Positions 13,401 through 26,800 of a DNA stretch of 64,000 nt are shown here, in pieces. The DNA is from Rhea pennata. Lineage: Eukaryota > Chordata > Aves > Rheiformes > Rheidae. The DNA lies in contig NC_084687.1 of NCBI RefSeq assembly GCF_028389875.1, forward strand, positions 5,740,157-5,804,156, written 5' to 3'. The notes under the pieces are model-generated. The model was not told where the DNA came from. It worked only from the letters and a program-made list of their open reading frames with translations, and searched no databases. Every line of letters starts with the position of its first letter. Position 1 is the stretch's first letter. The position numbers and the translations under genes are program-made.

Positions 13401-16400
13401 ATCTGGAAGCGAGGAGGCATACAGCCTGAACAAAGGCGCTATGTACCTACACAACTCATGCACAAAATGAAAGCAGATGATTTTTGTACCATCTCATACA
13501 TCTCATGCATTTTCTGTGAGAATCTTTAATAGAACACACCTCAACGGCTTGGCTGACAAAATGCCTAAAGGTATAGAAAACATTAAAAACGGAGGGAAGC
13601 TTCCTGTCAGTAAATCAGTCACTAGTTTCAAAGGTACAGAGAAGTAAACTACCCGAAAGGAGAGCAGAAAAGTAAATGATTGAGTGGATAGTACCTCAGT
13701 GGCCTTTTCTGCAGAATGGATCCGGAAGTTCACAGTTGCTTTTGCAGAAGATGGGACAACGTTTATCTAGAAAAAAAGAATCAAAACTCAAAAGAAAGTT
13801 AAAAACAGATCAAAATGCCAACTGCAAACTCAGAAACTGCTCAAACAACTGCAGCCCTCATAACCTACAGCTTCATTTTGTTCCTACTAACATAAATATG
13901 GTTATCTCCTTCCATAATCTGTGTTTAAATACTATAAATCTCATTTATAATGCAGATAATTGTACAAAGAAATATTCATTGTTTCAACAAACAAGGTTAT
14001 CTGTTCACAAGAAAAAAACTTATCTGTATAAACCCTCCCCCTTCACAAACTTTGAGAAACTTCAGTAAAGTTTGTTTTTTAACAATATTTTACCTAATGT
14101 GTCCAAAAATTTATTTTACTGTCATATTTCTTTTCCCTAAGTATGAAGCATGTAAGACACTTAACAGATTATATTAGTGAAGACACATAACTCTCTTCTA
14201 AAGAATGAGTGTCTATAGCTTTTCACCAAAGTTACAATTTTCTAAAAAACAAAAGAAAGCAAAGTGTCACTTCTCTCCTGGCCACTCAGTGTCACTGTTC
14301 AGCCATTGTAATTTCCTTTCTTGAAAGCACACTTTTCAGTAACAGATTCCCCCCGCCATGGAACACAAAATAGCCTGCTTATTTTCCAGGGTTATAGTAT
14401 TTTTGGATGGCTGCTTCTCTTTACTAGGGCAAGGCCTGGCTGCACCAGCCAGAACCTGTTATTTCTCATCCCAGGTGCATGCTAAGCCTACTAGAATGAC
14501 AGTAAACGTCAGACATGTTCTCACAAAAGTGAGGCTCCATCTGAGCCTTACTCAGTACTTGTGACTGTAACATGGTTTCAACTATCATCAACAATACTTT
14601 ACAGTGTAACACAGATAATGTTCTGTCGTATCCATCCTAAAACATAAACTATTTGTAACCTTGGATCTCTGTGAGGCAGGTACCAGTTACTTCAGAAATG
14701 AAGTAATTTTTAACTGTAACTAAACCCAAGCCACATAAAAAATGAAGTGTTAATGGTAGTGAGGGCATGTACACTGGCAGAATCATCCTCCTACAACACT
14801 ATTTCAAACTGTGTCATGCCACATGGGAAAAAAGTAAAAATAAATAAATCAAAATGAAGTACCTTGACTCCCGCATTAAACATTGTGACTGCTGTAGTAG
14901 TTCGAATCAAGGCATTGGTGGAAGGTTTCCAGGAAAGAATTCTCAATAAAAAAGAAAAAGAAAAAAAAGAAAAAAAATAATTTTTCAAAATTTAGTATCT
15001 ATAAAACATAACCACAATTACATGGGCAACAAGCTGAATAAAGGCATATTCAATTAACAAAGCACTTACTAACTGTGAAGCACTCTGTCTCAGCTACAAA
15101 ATGGGATGACTGATTTCCTTGGAAAACTAGAAATGGCTATGGGTCTTCATCTTTTAAGGGTGATAGGCTAGGAATGCTTAGGAAGGATATATTTTCTTAC
15201 CTGCTGACAATAGGTGAAAACAGCCATAAATTGGTCATGACAAGATTGAGAGGAAAACTGAACTAAATGGAAGAAACAAAACCACAAGTCAGTAAGTTCT
15301 TAAGTTTCAAGATGACAGTGTAGTCGTTCTTCTGTAGTTAAAACAAGGTTAATAGGAACACTTCCCTGCATGAGAAAATGCCAGCTAGAGTCTTCTTCTT
15401 TTCAGTAAATTATTTCAACAGGAAATCCATAATTATGCTCTATGCTCAATACTGGGTTACTCTTCACTTAGTAATATTAAAATCTGTGAATGAAATTATA
15501 GTTCTTTCCTCACCTCTGAGGCAAGGTGCTCCAGAGTCATGAGTTCTGGCCCATAGCTGAACCGATTGGGCATGGGATTCTGCTCCAGTCTGCAGCAAAG
15601 CAAATGCACATTTGAAATAATAAAAAAAAAAAACATTGGTAATCTCTGTTGCTACTGAGTGAATTAGTATAAGTATGATGATGTAGCACTTGTCCAGATT
15701 ACAAGGACTCAACAGATACTAGGAACAGTTGGAAAGACACTCCAGACATTTGTCATTTTTCCCTTGGTTGGAGATTGCATTTCTGCATTTCTAAGTGAGA
15801 TACAAACTTCAGCTTCAAATACATAAGGGGAACTTACAAAACACTCTTAACGTAAAGATTAAAAAAGCTAATCGCTTCTCAGTGACTTATGAGATTGCTC
15901 GACTGTCTCAGATGTTAGATGACAGGGAAACCCTCACCTGGACATTGCTGCTGCAAGAATGCCAATGCTCGTCTCCTTAGGAGGAAAGGATGAATGTCCT
16001 GGCTCCTTTTCCACAGTGAAGTTCAGTGTTATTGAACCTTTTTCTGTGATACCTATTCTGATCAACCATACATAAATGAATGGATTAATGCAACTTTAAA
16101 GATATGTGTACAGACTATTGAAAATGGATCACTTTTGTCATGGTTAATTCTGTACCCTCTTACTTACAGAGCTACTGGCTTCTTCACTCCTGCAATGACA
16201 CCTTCTAGGATAACACTTCCCTCATCTAACAAGAAGGAGAGTTTCACTCCTCTAGCTTCCAACAGAGCTGCAATCTTCTTTGCTCCCTTTTGACCAAACA
16301 CCTGTGAGAATCCAAGCAGAGGAACCGGCCAGGTTAAGCCACAGCATCAGGAAGAATACTGGAAAACATCTTGCTGTTGACAGTGCCAGTACTACAATGC

Positions 16401-19400
16401 AGAGAATGCAAGAAATCCCATAATGAACAGCTACAGAACAATCTGTCATTAGAAGGTTCTTTCTAGCAAAATCCAGTGGTCATTGCTAATGGCCTAGAAG
16501 CAAATGAACATACATCCACATTGAGAGATGTTCTCATCCATGAACATTAATGAATCTTGATTTGAATCCTACTAGTTCTTGGACATAATGGTATCTCACA
16601 ACTATGAACTCCACAGATTGATTAGTCATTTTTGAAGAGGTATTTGGTTTTACTATAGTCAATTCTTTGTCTTTTTATTATTAAGATGACTAAACAAAAC
16701 CACCTTGCCTGTCTCTTTGTACCACTTATTAGTTCAATCAATATAAAACTATGACCATGTGTCTGACACAGTATGTATCCACATAACTGTAAGATACACA
16801 TGAGGGCCTTGTTGTGTAGGTGGACAATGGATACAATTCGTTCTTCAGATGCAGTGAAAGAGAAATACCTCTTCATCATGTCCAATGCCAACATAGAAAG
16901 ATCTGCGGGGTCTGTAGTTTCTTCTCAGCAGAAATTCTAGAGCTTGCAGAATGCCCTGAAAAAAAAAACAGAATATATTTTACTATTCTTAGGCAGCAGT
17001 ATGCAGAATAAAATAACATAAAAGAAATACGGTGCATTCACAGCCCTTAAGGAGACTTTATTCCATTCACAGCTGAGCTTTTATTTCCACAACTCCTACT
17101 GATGATATTCGCATTCGCTGGAAAATACGCTTATAGTCCTGATCAATGACGCTTAAGACTTAGTGTGCTATACAGTATCAGCCTACATACAAAAGATACA
17201 GTATGGGCTTGTTCTTGCTACTGAGAAAGTCAGTGACAACTGCACGGGAAGCATAATGGAGTTTTAATTATTCAAGGACCTTGTTGTTCCTTTAAACTAA
17301 CTAAACTACACATATTTTGACTCTGACTTGAGCTATCAAATCTATTTAATTTAATGAGCAGTATGTTTTGTACTAAAAGCGTTAAGAAGATAAAAACACA
17401 AGAATGAGAAACATAATCTGCACTCTCAAGTCTATCCCTGAATTCAAAGGCAGTATTTGACATAAAATTTAAATATGGCATTTATCCAAGTACATCTCCA
17501 TCAATAAACGTATTACATTCTGTAGTTTGTATGAGCTTTAACTCTGTCTTCTTCAGTGATAAAAGACCACTCCCATTTCACCTCTGGGAAAAGCTGGCTG
17601 AACACTGCAAGGCTTAGGAATTTATTATTAATGTGCTTCATTTAAAGATAGCAACGAGAGACAATACATAAATCTCAAGAGAATAGATTCTTCCACTCTG
17701 TCTTTTTTCAGGCTACGTAGAAGAGCCAATTACCAAGAAGACATACTATAGCTGAGTTTTTGTTATCCAGTGTTCCTCGTCCATAGATGAAACCTTCATG
17801 TTCAGCACCTGAGAAAGGAGGGACATCCCAGCCTTCTGGGGTAGCAGGCACAACATCCATGTGTGCAAGCAGCATGTAGGGCATCATTTCAGGGTTGGAA
17901 CCCTGAACAGTGAAAAGATGGCTATATGTTCCAACGATTTCATGTTGAATGAACTTTGAAGAAAATACAGCAGGAAAGACTGTTAAGAAGATAAAAAAAA
18001 AAAAAAAAAAGTAATAAAGAAAAACTATCAGTAATTTCCAAAATTATCACATAGCTATCCACAGCACAGCTATCTATCTAACCTCAGTAGGAGCACTGTA
18101 AATAAGACTGACCATAACAAATTTGCTTCAGGAAGCACATATGCAGCTTTGCTCTTGCAGCTTGACCAATCCATCTCAGTTTTTATTTAAAATTTTCCTA
18201 AGTAAAATGGGAACTGTTGTACACAGTGCTGCAGCTGTTTTGCAGGTAGCAATGATGGGGCTGCCCAAAAAAAAAAAGGCTGAAATAGGGTTGGTCTTCC
18301 TCTTATTCTGCCCTCCTCCCTTTTTCTTTTGTAATGGTGAGCTCATTCAACCTTCCCAAAGACCAAAAAATGTAATTGCAAAAAGACATCTGAAACTTCT
18401 CTGCTCTAGCTTTAGCCATTGCTACCCAAAGTACATTGCTGCAGAGGTAATGTACAGATGCCATTTTTGCCAGTTCTTTAAGAAAAACAAAATAAAATTC
18501 TATTCCATTACATTCAAGAACCACACATTCTGCTCAATTTGTTTACTAAAACTGAGCAGCAAAAATAGCTAAGAATTAAAGTTTAACTTTACCTTCCTGA
18601 ATATAATTCCCAAATTCTGCCAAGGCAGTTGTATTTAAGTCCTCTGGAGATATGGAAACAGTTGGGATTTTAACAGCACCTTTGATAAAACACAGAATAG
18701 CAATCTTTCAGCAGTGAAATCATGCAAACAGTATCTGGATTGCATTTCAAAAGGAGGAATGTGAGAATTTTCTTGGCTCTAAAGAGTCTTTCACAGGACA
18801 GTAAGTGGTACCACTGTCAGAAAGCCTGAAGCACTTCAGCAGAGCTGTGTGTACTCCATCTATGTGTTCCAAGATATTTTTTCTAGATACTTTTATTTTT
18901 TCATCCTGAAGTGTTAAATGATAATATTAGGAGAGCCAGCGCTCAGATGCAGCCACATTTTGCTTTGGGTGAGCGAAGTTGTGTTGTTGTCCCTTACTGC
19001 CAGCGGAACAGGCTAACTTTTCTGAGAGTTCAAGTTTCATTTTTGGTAATACAAGCCGGACCGCGGCACTGCCGGAGCTGCTGGGGCGCGAACAGCCGCG
19101 TCTCGCTCCTCCATCCGCGGCGGGGCTTGCCGCCGGCATCAGGCCGCTGCGGCCCAGACACCTTTACAACCTGGTGCCTTCCCGAGGGCTGCGTGCCCAG
19201 TAACGACGCGAGCTCCCTTAACGGTGTTGCTCGACGCTGCAACACACGTATATCCGCCGCAGGCTTGCGTTTTCCTGTTAAAAACGCAAGTATCTACGCG
19301 GATCTTTTTTTCGGGAAGTCTTCCACAGCAAGCAGGAGGCTGGCACAGCCCCTGCCCCGGCTCTCCACAGGCCGCCAGCCCGCGGGACCCCCCGGCCGCT

Positions 19401-19657
19401 GTGTGGAGGGGGGGGGCGCCATGGCGGGCCCAGTCACCTCGCAGCGCCTCCCGCAGCTCCAGCCGCTCGCGGTCGCTGAACACGGTGGCGGCGGCGGCGG
19501 GGCGCCGCGCCCAGAGCGGCGGGATGGCCGGGGTGCGCGGGCCGTAGGCGCGGAGCAGCACGGCGGCGGCGAGCACCAGCGCCGCCCCGCACAGCCCCAA
19601 GCCCGCGGCCCAGGCCGCCGCCCGCCGCCACCGCCGCAGCCGCCCGCCGCCCGCCAT
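10405..19657 (-). CDS. PM20D1: PM20D1, N-fatty-acyl-amino-acid synthase/hydrolase (13 exons, complete)
   Basis: This is a peptidase M20 family enzyme. In mammals PM20D1 is secreted and reversibly joins fatty acids to amino acids. Exons (descending): 19657-19438, 18679-18593, 17979-17747, 16955-16869, 16301-16168, 16057-15938, 15589-15514, 15263-15202, 14941-14863, 13766-13695, 12368-12200, 11479-11380, 10534-10405. All have GT/AG borders and the phases agree, giving 522 residues against about 502 in human. Residues 1-12 are basic and 13-36 hydrophobic (signal peptide or anchor). Metal and catalytic residues expected for M20 are present: H142 and D144 (AHMDVVPA), D174 ([10 protein letters not shown]), E208/E209 (GHDEE), D235 (LLDEG) and H482 (RIHG). 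An in-frame ATG at 19720 would add 21 residues. I chose 19657 because it gives a standard basic-then-hydrophobic leader. Confidence 0.96.
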
Positions 19658-19659
19658 CA

Positions 19660-19840
19660 CCGGCGGAGCGCGGCGGGCACCGCCCCGCTGAGGAGCGCGA
19701 CGGGCGTGGCGGCCCACCAATCACCGCGCGTCCTCACCCCCCCCGCGGCCCGGCCGGCCAATGGCGATGCGTGGTCCCGCCCCCTTCCCTTAGCAAGGCA
19801 TTGTGGGAGTTGTAGTCCTGCGCTGCGGAGCGGGGGACAT
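19660..19840 (-). promoter_or_regulatory. PM20D1 CpG-island promoter with CCAAT boxes and ZNF143-type site
   Basis: CpG-dense DNA surrounds the first PM20D1 exon (island about 19060-19840). Upstream of the ATG lie CCAAT motifs at 19717-19721 and 19758-19762 and a GC box (CCCGCCCCC) near 19777. At 19798-19816 the minus strand reads ACTACAACTCCCACAATGC, a near match to the ZNF143/STAF SBS consensus as I remember it. A plus-strand ATGGCGGAG at 19839 resembles a YY1-type initiator motif. There is no TATA box. This combination is typical of broadly active promoters that often fire in both directions. Confidence 0.7.
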
Positions 19841-22800
19841 GGCGGAGGTCAGGTGGGAGGGGAGGTCTGGGGCGCCTGGGTTCATTCCCGGCAGGGAAAC
19901 CCGACATCCCTTCTCTCGAGGGACCTTAGGAAGCTGTGGATAACGGTGCGTGTGAGCTGCGAGGTGCTGTGGGTGCACGGCAGAGAGCAATGTGCATCTC
20001 CCTTCACGGCGGCCCGGGGGCCCGCCCGGAGGCTGGGAGGCGTCGAGGCCCTCGGCGCAGGCCGCAGCTCCTGAAACGGCGTTTTAGGGGGGAAAGGGAT
20101 GTCTTTAGGGAATAAACGTGCCGGGTTCGCGTGGGGCAGCGCGTGCTGGGCAGGAGGAGCCTGGTTCATCAGGAGCAGGCCGCGGCGAGCCCTGAGGAGA
20201 GCAGCACGGTGAGCCCCCGCGGTGCAAACCCTGCCCTGACAGAGCTGAACACAGCCTGGTTTTGGGAACAGGCACAACCTGCCCCAGGAATCTGGCCCTG
20301 TGCTTAGCAGTACTTTAGCAGGTTTATCCTACTGTTCAACCTCACTCTTCTTTGCAGCAATATAAGCATGTCCTTTCTTGCCCAGTTTCACCAGGGAGCA
20401 CAATGCAGAGATTTTTCTTTCCTTCTTTGCAGCAGTCTTGCACTGAATTTGAGGATGTCTCCCATGTCTCCTTGGTTAAAACAATCCTGGCTTGTTTAAT
20501 GCTGGATAGGAGCTGCCAGGAAAAGCCTGCTCTCAAATCAACAGAAGAAGCAGATGATTGTTCATACATTCTTTATTATCAAAAAAGAACCAAACCAATA
20601 TTAAATTAAATAAATTACAAACATTTTGAGCTGGTTATACATCCTGCAGTTATCAAGTAAGGCTTCAGAGCTATTACACGTCAATATCACTGTTACATTA
20701 AGAGAAATTAAAGGACAATGGAAATTTAATGTTTTTCACCTCAGCATAAATTTGAGCTTCCCTAATTGTCTTCTTCCGGCACCTGGAAATAAAGACTTTG
20801 AGTTGGCCACACTGAACTTTTGAAAGACAAGTGCCAGTTGTGGCTATTTCCTTTAATTTATTTTTCTTCATTTCATTTCTTTTCCAGACTGGTGAATGTG
20901 ATTTTTGAAGACACGGGATTGTCAAGGTTAGTTCTAAAATTTCTGTTTCTCACTGGTACCTGTGCCTCCCGCAATACCACCTGTCCATTGATGTTACATT
21001 TATTGCCAGGCTTGGCCCTTGGCTACAGAAGTGAAGTATCCTTCTTCCTGGGTTGTTGAAATGGCAGAGCCTACAGTTGGGACTGCTACTTCCAAGCCAT
21101 CTCTCTTGACATCCTATTCATTACGCTTGTAGGAACTTCAAGAAATACAATCTGATTTTTATATATGGTCTGTCACTTTAAGGCTTCCTGCATTTGGTCT
21201 GTAAGGCCCTTGAGACTGTGCAGTAAGTCTCCTGTGATTCACTCTGAATGAAGAAATGGAAATTGGAATTTTCCTCATTTAAAGTGATGCCACCTCAGAG
21301 ATACAGAAATATTGATTAGCTACTGTGAAATAATTGCTTGTTCCATTGCACCAATTTCTTTGTTGTTATTTTCAAACCAGCAAGTAAAAGAATCGCTCAG
21401 GCAGTAGAGTGAAAGACCATGAGTAATCAGCCTCAGAGATAATTTAAGGGAATTAATATCTTGATTTTATTTTAGGGAACAAAAGACAATCCTGGAAAAA
21501 TCACTGCTGTCTCACTAAGACCAAAATAAAAAAATAACCTTTAGTTAGTGGGTTTAGTTTCATTTAGTTAGTTTAGTTTTCCTTTTGGAAACTAAATTCC
21601 ATTGATGTAGTTACTCTGTCTTGCACCACATAATCTGAAACTGAGGTAGAGAAGTGGTGACTTAATGAGATGTTACACAAAGCTAAAATGGCAGGGCCCT
21701 CATTTTATTACCTGGAATAGCTGTGTATCTATAATAGTTCATGAAGCTGTTTTCCTGAAAAAAATGAGACATCTGGGAGCTGTAGGGAAGCTCCACTTTC
21801 TTTCCTTAAAGAGCCTTCCAGCAATGTGTATAAGCTCAATAATATTTATATACTTCAAAACTGTATATTAAAGCTTGTTAATATATTTAATATCTTAGAT
21901 TATTAACATAGAAATAACCTTTAAAAATATAATTTACTTCCATTATTAAGGCCACTCTTTTTTTCACTCATGGAAAGAAAATGAACTGTCAAGTTTTACT
22001 TCTGTTACTGTTCAGTTTTGTTTGCTCTTGCATTGTATGTCAGTGCTGGAAATGCTTTGTAAGAGGATTTAAAATTCAAACAGAAAAGAGTTGTTTGTAT
22101 TGCAGTTGAAGACACGCCAGTATGTGTCTTTGTCCAAACTTTTTTAATAAGCTTATTTTCATAAAACCCATGTTTGAGGTTGAAATGCACTGAAGAAGGG
22201 TCCCTTCAACCTTTGGCTTATGCTTGATTTTTTCAGGCTTTATATTGTCATCTTGTCATAACTGTCATAGCATTAGCACTGGGTAAGAAGGGAAGGCATT
22301 GGAAAGTAAAACTAAAATAGCAGCTGTTATTAATATCACTCATATATAAAAGAATGTTGGATTTTTAGAAATGATGAAGATCTCATCTGTCAGTGTGTGG
22401 GTTAGTGAGTCAAGCTTGTTTGCCTGAGAGGTAGACAATCTTTGTAGCATCACTGTGGTGAATTTTAATGAAAAACATTAAACATGCAGTAGAAAATTGT
22501 TACGGAAAGATCACACAATATAAAAGAGGGCTTTTTTTGGTGAATAGGTGACCATTTAAAAGCCATTTATCAAAAGCCCGCATAGCACAGGGTGACACTT
22601 GGGCCGTTCCCTGGTTGCAGGGAAGGTAAAAATATATGCTGAAACTTCAGTTTTACTGCTCTGGATCTATGACGTCAGGGAAAGTGTGCAGAAGGGGCTC
22701 TTTTCGCTCTCTCTCAGTTTGCTACTAGTGATCGAAATGATTTGGAAAAAACACATCTCCCCAAAACACTTGTCCATGCTCTGATCTGAATCTTTTAGTT

Positions 22801-23814
22801 ATTCTAGTCAAAAAGAAAATGGGTAGAGGATCAGAGCTCCTTGGGAATAACTGCTTTTATGACCTTTACAGTCTAAGAGCCTCATCCAAAACCTAGTCTA
22901 GTCTGTAGATAGATCCCTAAAATACTTCAGAGGGGTTTGAACTGGACCCTAATTCAGTAAACAGGCCAATCTGTGCATATAACACACAGCAAAAAGGAAT
23001 TCTTAGTTCTGATTACAAAGTAGTCCTGTTAGGAAAAAAAAAAAAAAAAAAAAAGGCAAGTCAGCCCTACTGAGACAGCGTACCAAGATCTTCAGGGTAT
23101 CAGAAACACAGCACTGTTTGAGGCAGTGGTTCTGGGACTTTGGGTCACAGAGGGAGCAGTGCAGGGGGATCATAGGACCGCAGAAAAGGTAGAGGTGGTG
23201 CTACAGAGAAACATAGGGAAATTCATGGGTTTGCACTTACTATGCACACTCCCTGAATGTCAGTGCACTTGGTAAAACAACATTACCGTACAAACCTGCG
23301 TCATTGCACCTTACAGGAGTTGCTTTTGCTCGTGAATCAAAGCCATGAAAGGCTCGTAGTATTTCCTTATATTTCACTTCATCAGGAAAAGAGGAAGGAA
23401 AAAAAAAGTAAGTAGGGAGATGCCCAAATTATGTAATGCCTATATGGGTCGAAGAGTGCAATTGTGTTCTGGAGTGAGACAAAGAGGGCACTCGGTTGGC
23501 AATAATGACTAATCATTCCAGTCATTAAGGGACCTGCCATCAAATGAACTTGCTTTTCTTTTGTGATTAATGGAACAGCATTTCCTGAGTTCCTGCTTCC
23601 GTAGTTCTAGCTGTTGCCTGCTCCAGAGTTCATCGCTCTGAATACCAGAAGCTGAGCAAGCAGGAGGGAAGAAGGTATCAGCTCAAGAGGTGTGATGACC
23701 CCTTCCTTTGCAAACTGATTGTATCCCCAGATAGGAGTGCAGTTCTTCGTGAAGGGGTAGGAGACAGGACTCTGATCTGAAGACTTTGCCAGTGCTCTGA
23801 CACTCCCCATGCAT
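19841..23814. other. PM20D1-SLC26A9 spacer, including presumed SLC26A9 3' UTR
   Basis: No exon was recognised. The proximal part (about 19.84-20.28 kb) is still GC-rich; the rest is AT-rich. The upper part, below 23815, must contain the 3' UTR of SLC26A9. An ATTAAA on the minus strand at 22464-22469 could end a 1.35 kb UTR, but no canonical AATAAA was found nearer, so this is uncertain. A pure A-run on the plus strand at about 23034-23054 is the main simple repeat. Confidence 0.5.
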
Positions 23815-26800
23815 TCACAGAGCTGTCTGCGCCTCTGAGTGGAACATGCTTCCAAACATCTCCTGAAGGGCACACAAGGCACGCTGGGTTAGGCTGAGGC
23901 TATAGCAGCACACAAACCCAGCAAAGCAGCTCGGCAGTGATTCAGTTGGAGAGGGAGCCACCACCAGAAACTCTGACCCTTCCCAGCCCTCCTCCAGAAG
24001 GGAAAATTAGCTGTGCAGGTTTTGCTCTGTTCCTGGCTGTTCACTGATAGCATGGGGAAGGTTGGTGCTGGAAGGAGTGTCATTCCAGCAACCTGGCTGC
24101 AGGTCGCTTTAGCATTTATGATGACTGTGCTGAAAGCTTGACTGGTGGAGCCTGTTTTGGGCTTGAGCTAAGCTCTGTTCTCCAAATTCACCCGTTTATG
24201 GGGTCTGACTGTGAACCTGAGCTGTGTCAGCCAGAATGGATTAAAGGATTCCCCTGTGGGGCTAGCCCAGCTGCTTGTTTATTCAGGTTCCTGCAAGAGC
24301 TGCTGTGACAGGGATTTTAACTTAGTCCTGCAATTAACTTTTCAGTGAGTTACTGTTCCTAGCAGTTTGCCTGGCAGTGCCACAGAGAACACCCCATCTA
24401 ATCAATCCCAACCAGGGCTTCTGATTTCTCCCTTATGTCCACGGCTGAATACATGACCCCTGGCACTAGGACTAACCTCCTCCAAGTTCTTGAACTCTGT
24501 ACTGCTTTCATCCACAGACTCGTCATAGATGGAGAGCTCAGTTTGATTTGGCCTCTGTGTGGAAAGGAATCAAATCCACATATTAGCAGAGTGCAGGACA
24601 GAAAGGGATGAAAACATAACTAGCCCAGGCTTAAAATCATCTCCCTGCTCAGAGGAAAATGTCCACCCAGCAAGAAGGAGTGCAGAAGGAATCCTGTTTC
24701 AGCTGCGTATCTTCACTGACCAAGCTGGTGTTTGCGTATCACACTGCAGAGATACAGGGCACGTTAACTCACTCATGTGAGATAACTGGCTAATCCTGCA
24801 CTGGTTCGAGCTCCAGTTATCGTGCAGTAAACCAACCTGTACTTGAAGAAATAACCTGCCTGACCCTGTGTTGTCAGCATATGCCGTATTTCCTGCTTCA
24901 GCCTTTTCTCCTCCCTCCAAGGGAAGCTTTCATGGATGCTCGGCCTGTTCAAGGGCAGGCACAAGTGCTTTGCCTCCATTTTTAAGGGCCGAATTCTGCC
25001 CTTGGGTGCAGCGGCATGTTTCAACCAACTCTAAACTGAGGACATAGTCCTGGCACACCTCTTTTGGCTTCTATAGGCTGGGACAATGTTCATCTCCCAA
25101 TTACGCATTTGGAGAAAACATTTAAGCTTCTGAAATCAGTGAAATTAGCAAGTACTTGGCCTATACATGAGAATTAGGAAGTGAAGTATTTTTTTGGATT
25201 TAGACCTTTACCACTTGAGATAAACAAGAAACTTTGTTAGGTTTCTCTTCCTTTGTGCTGGTCATGTAAGAACCTGATGCTACGGTACTGTGGATTGGAG
25301 CAAGACTTGGGAGAAAATTTACCTCTTCTAAGATTGGAGGATGGACAACTTCTTTGATATTTGCCAGCGCAAACAGCACAGCGTCGTGGATAGTCAAGAA
25401 GATGTGACTTCGCTCCAGGCCTCCCTCCTCAAAGACTCCACCTGTGCTAATGTCGTTGTATACCTGGGCTGAAGAAAGGAAAGATACATGAACAACAAGA
25501 AGGAAACTAAAGAAGGAAGCCTTTGAAAGTGTGCATGGCTGATAGCAATCCTCTGAGCTAAAGCAGGGCCAGGTTGGGCAGGAGAGAAACAGGTTTGCTG
25601 CAGAAATATGGATGTAGGGATCTATTTTGCTAAATGCTAACTGTGGAGATGCTCCAACCATATCACATCACAAATGAAGGAACCTATTTCACACAGTAAG
25701 AACAGCCATTCTCCTTCCTTTCTTCCATCTCATCTGTTCTGATTTGCTTCAATGGGAGGCTGACAGCTAGCACAGCTTGCCTAAAGAAAACAGAAAGATC
25801 TCCTGTCTGCTGCGAGCACAGAAATAGGGAAGATCATATGGAAATGTGCGCTTTGGGGATTCTTACCATGCACGTTTGCCAAGAACACTTTAATTCCAAT
25901 CTTCTGATAACTGGAACACAGCTATAAGAGATGAGAGGAAAAGAGAGGTTAATGACACTGCTCCAGCTTTGGGTTTATGCACAAAGGCTTTCATCTAAGG
26001 CTTTGCACATGCCATGAGATGCTAAAGGAGAAAGCCACACAAATCTTGTATTACTAACTTGGCTATAACTTGACTAGCTTCTATTACGAGAAGCTTCTAT
26101 TTGTGGTCTATGCTATTCTAGTGATAATTCTATTACCAACTTGGCTATAACTTGACTAACATTGCTTGGCTACATTAGTAGTAGAAAACTGACCTTGCCC
26201 AGTGCCTTTGTGCCCATGAGATCCACAAAGCACACTCCGCTCATGTCGAGGATGATGGTGTGGAAGCTGACATAGGGTGGTGCTGTCATCATAGGGTCAA
26301 CATCTACTGCAGGCATGACACTGAAGGTGCTTCCGTGCAGATTGGTGGTGCTGCCCAGCTCACTGGAGGTGTGCATCTGGCTAGCACTGTTAGCAGGAGG
26401 GCAGAATGTAACATAAGAGATGCTGGCACCATTAGCAGTCGTCTGGTTGTTATTGGTATCTGTTGGAGATGTGCTTTCAAAATCTTTCTGGAGCTCTTGC
26501 AAAGACAGGGTCTATAGCAAAGCAAAGACTCACAGTTAGGGCAGAATCACTTCTGTTTGTGATCCATTCCTGCAAGAAACAATCTCTTCCTCCTTACACC
26601 CACATGTATGCAGGACCTTTCCAGATACTGAGCACTTCTGTCAGCTCAAGCTGAGATCCTGATGTATGAATGCACCTAAGATTCTTCAGTAGTGTCAGAT
26701 GTTTTAATCTGGACTAGCCTGGTCCTGTTGACTTAATGTCCCTTGGGGTTGGAGTACCTTAGTTTAATTTGAAATGATTCCTGTTGACTTGCTTCGAGAC

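Noticed and set aside
18911-20074. 387-codon plus-strand open frame across the PM20D1 start
   Set aside because: It is antisense to PM20D1 exon 1 and its CpG-island promoter; the opposite strand has a supported gene.
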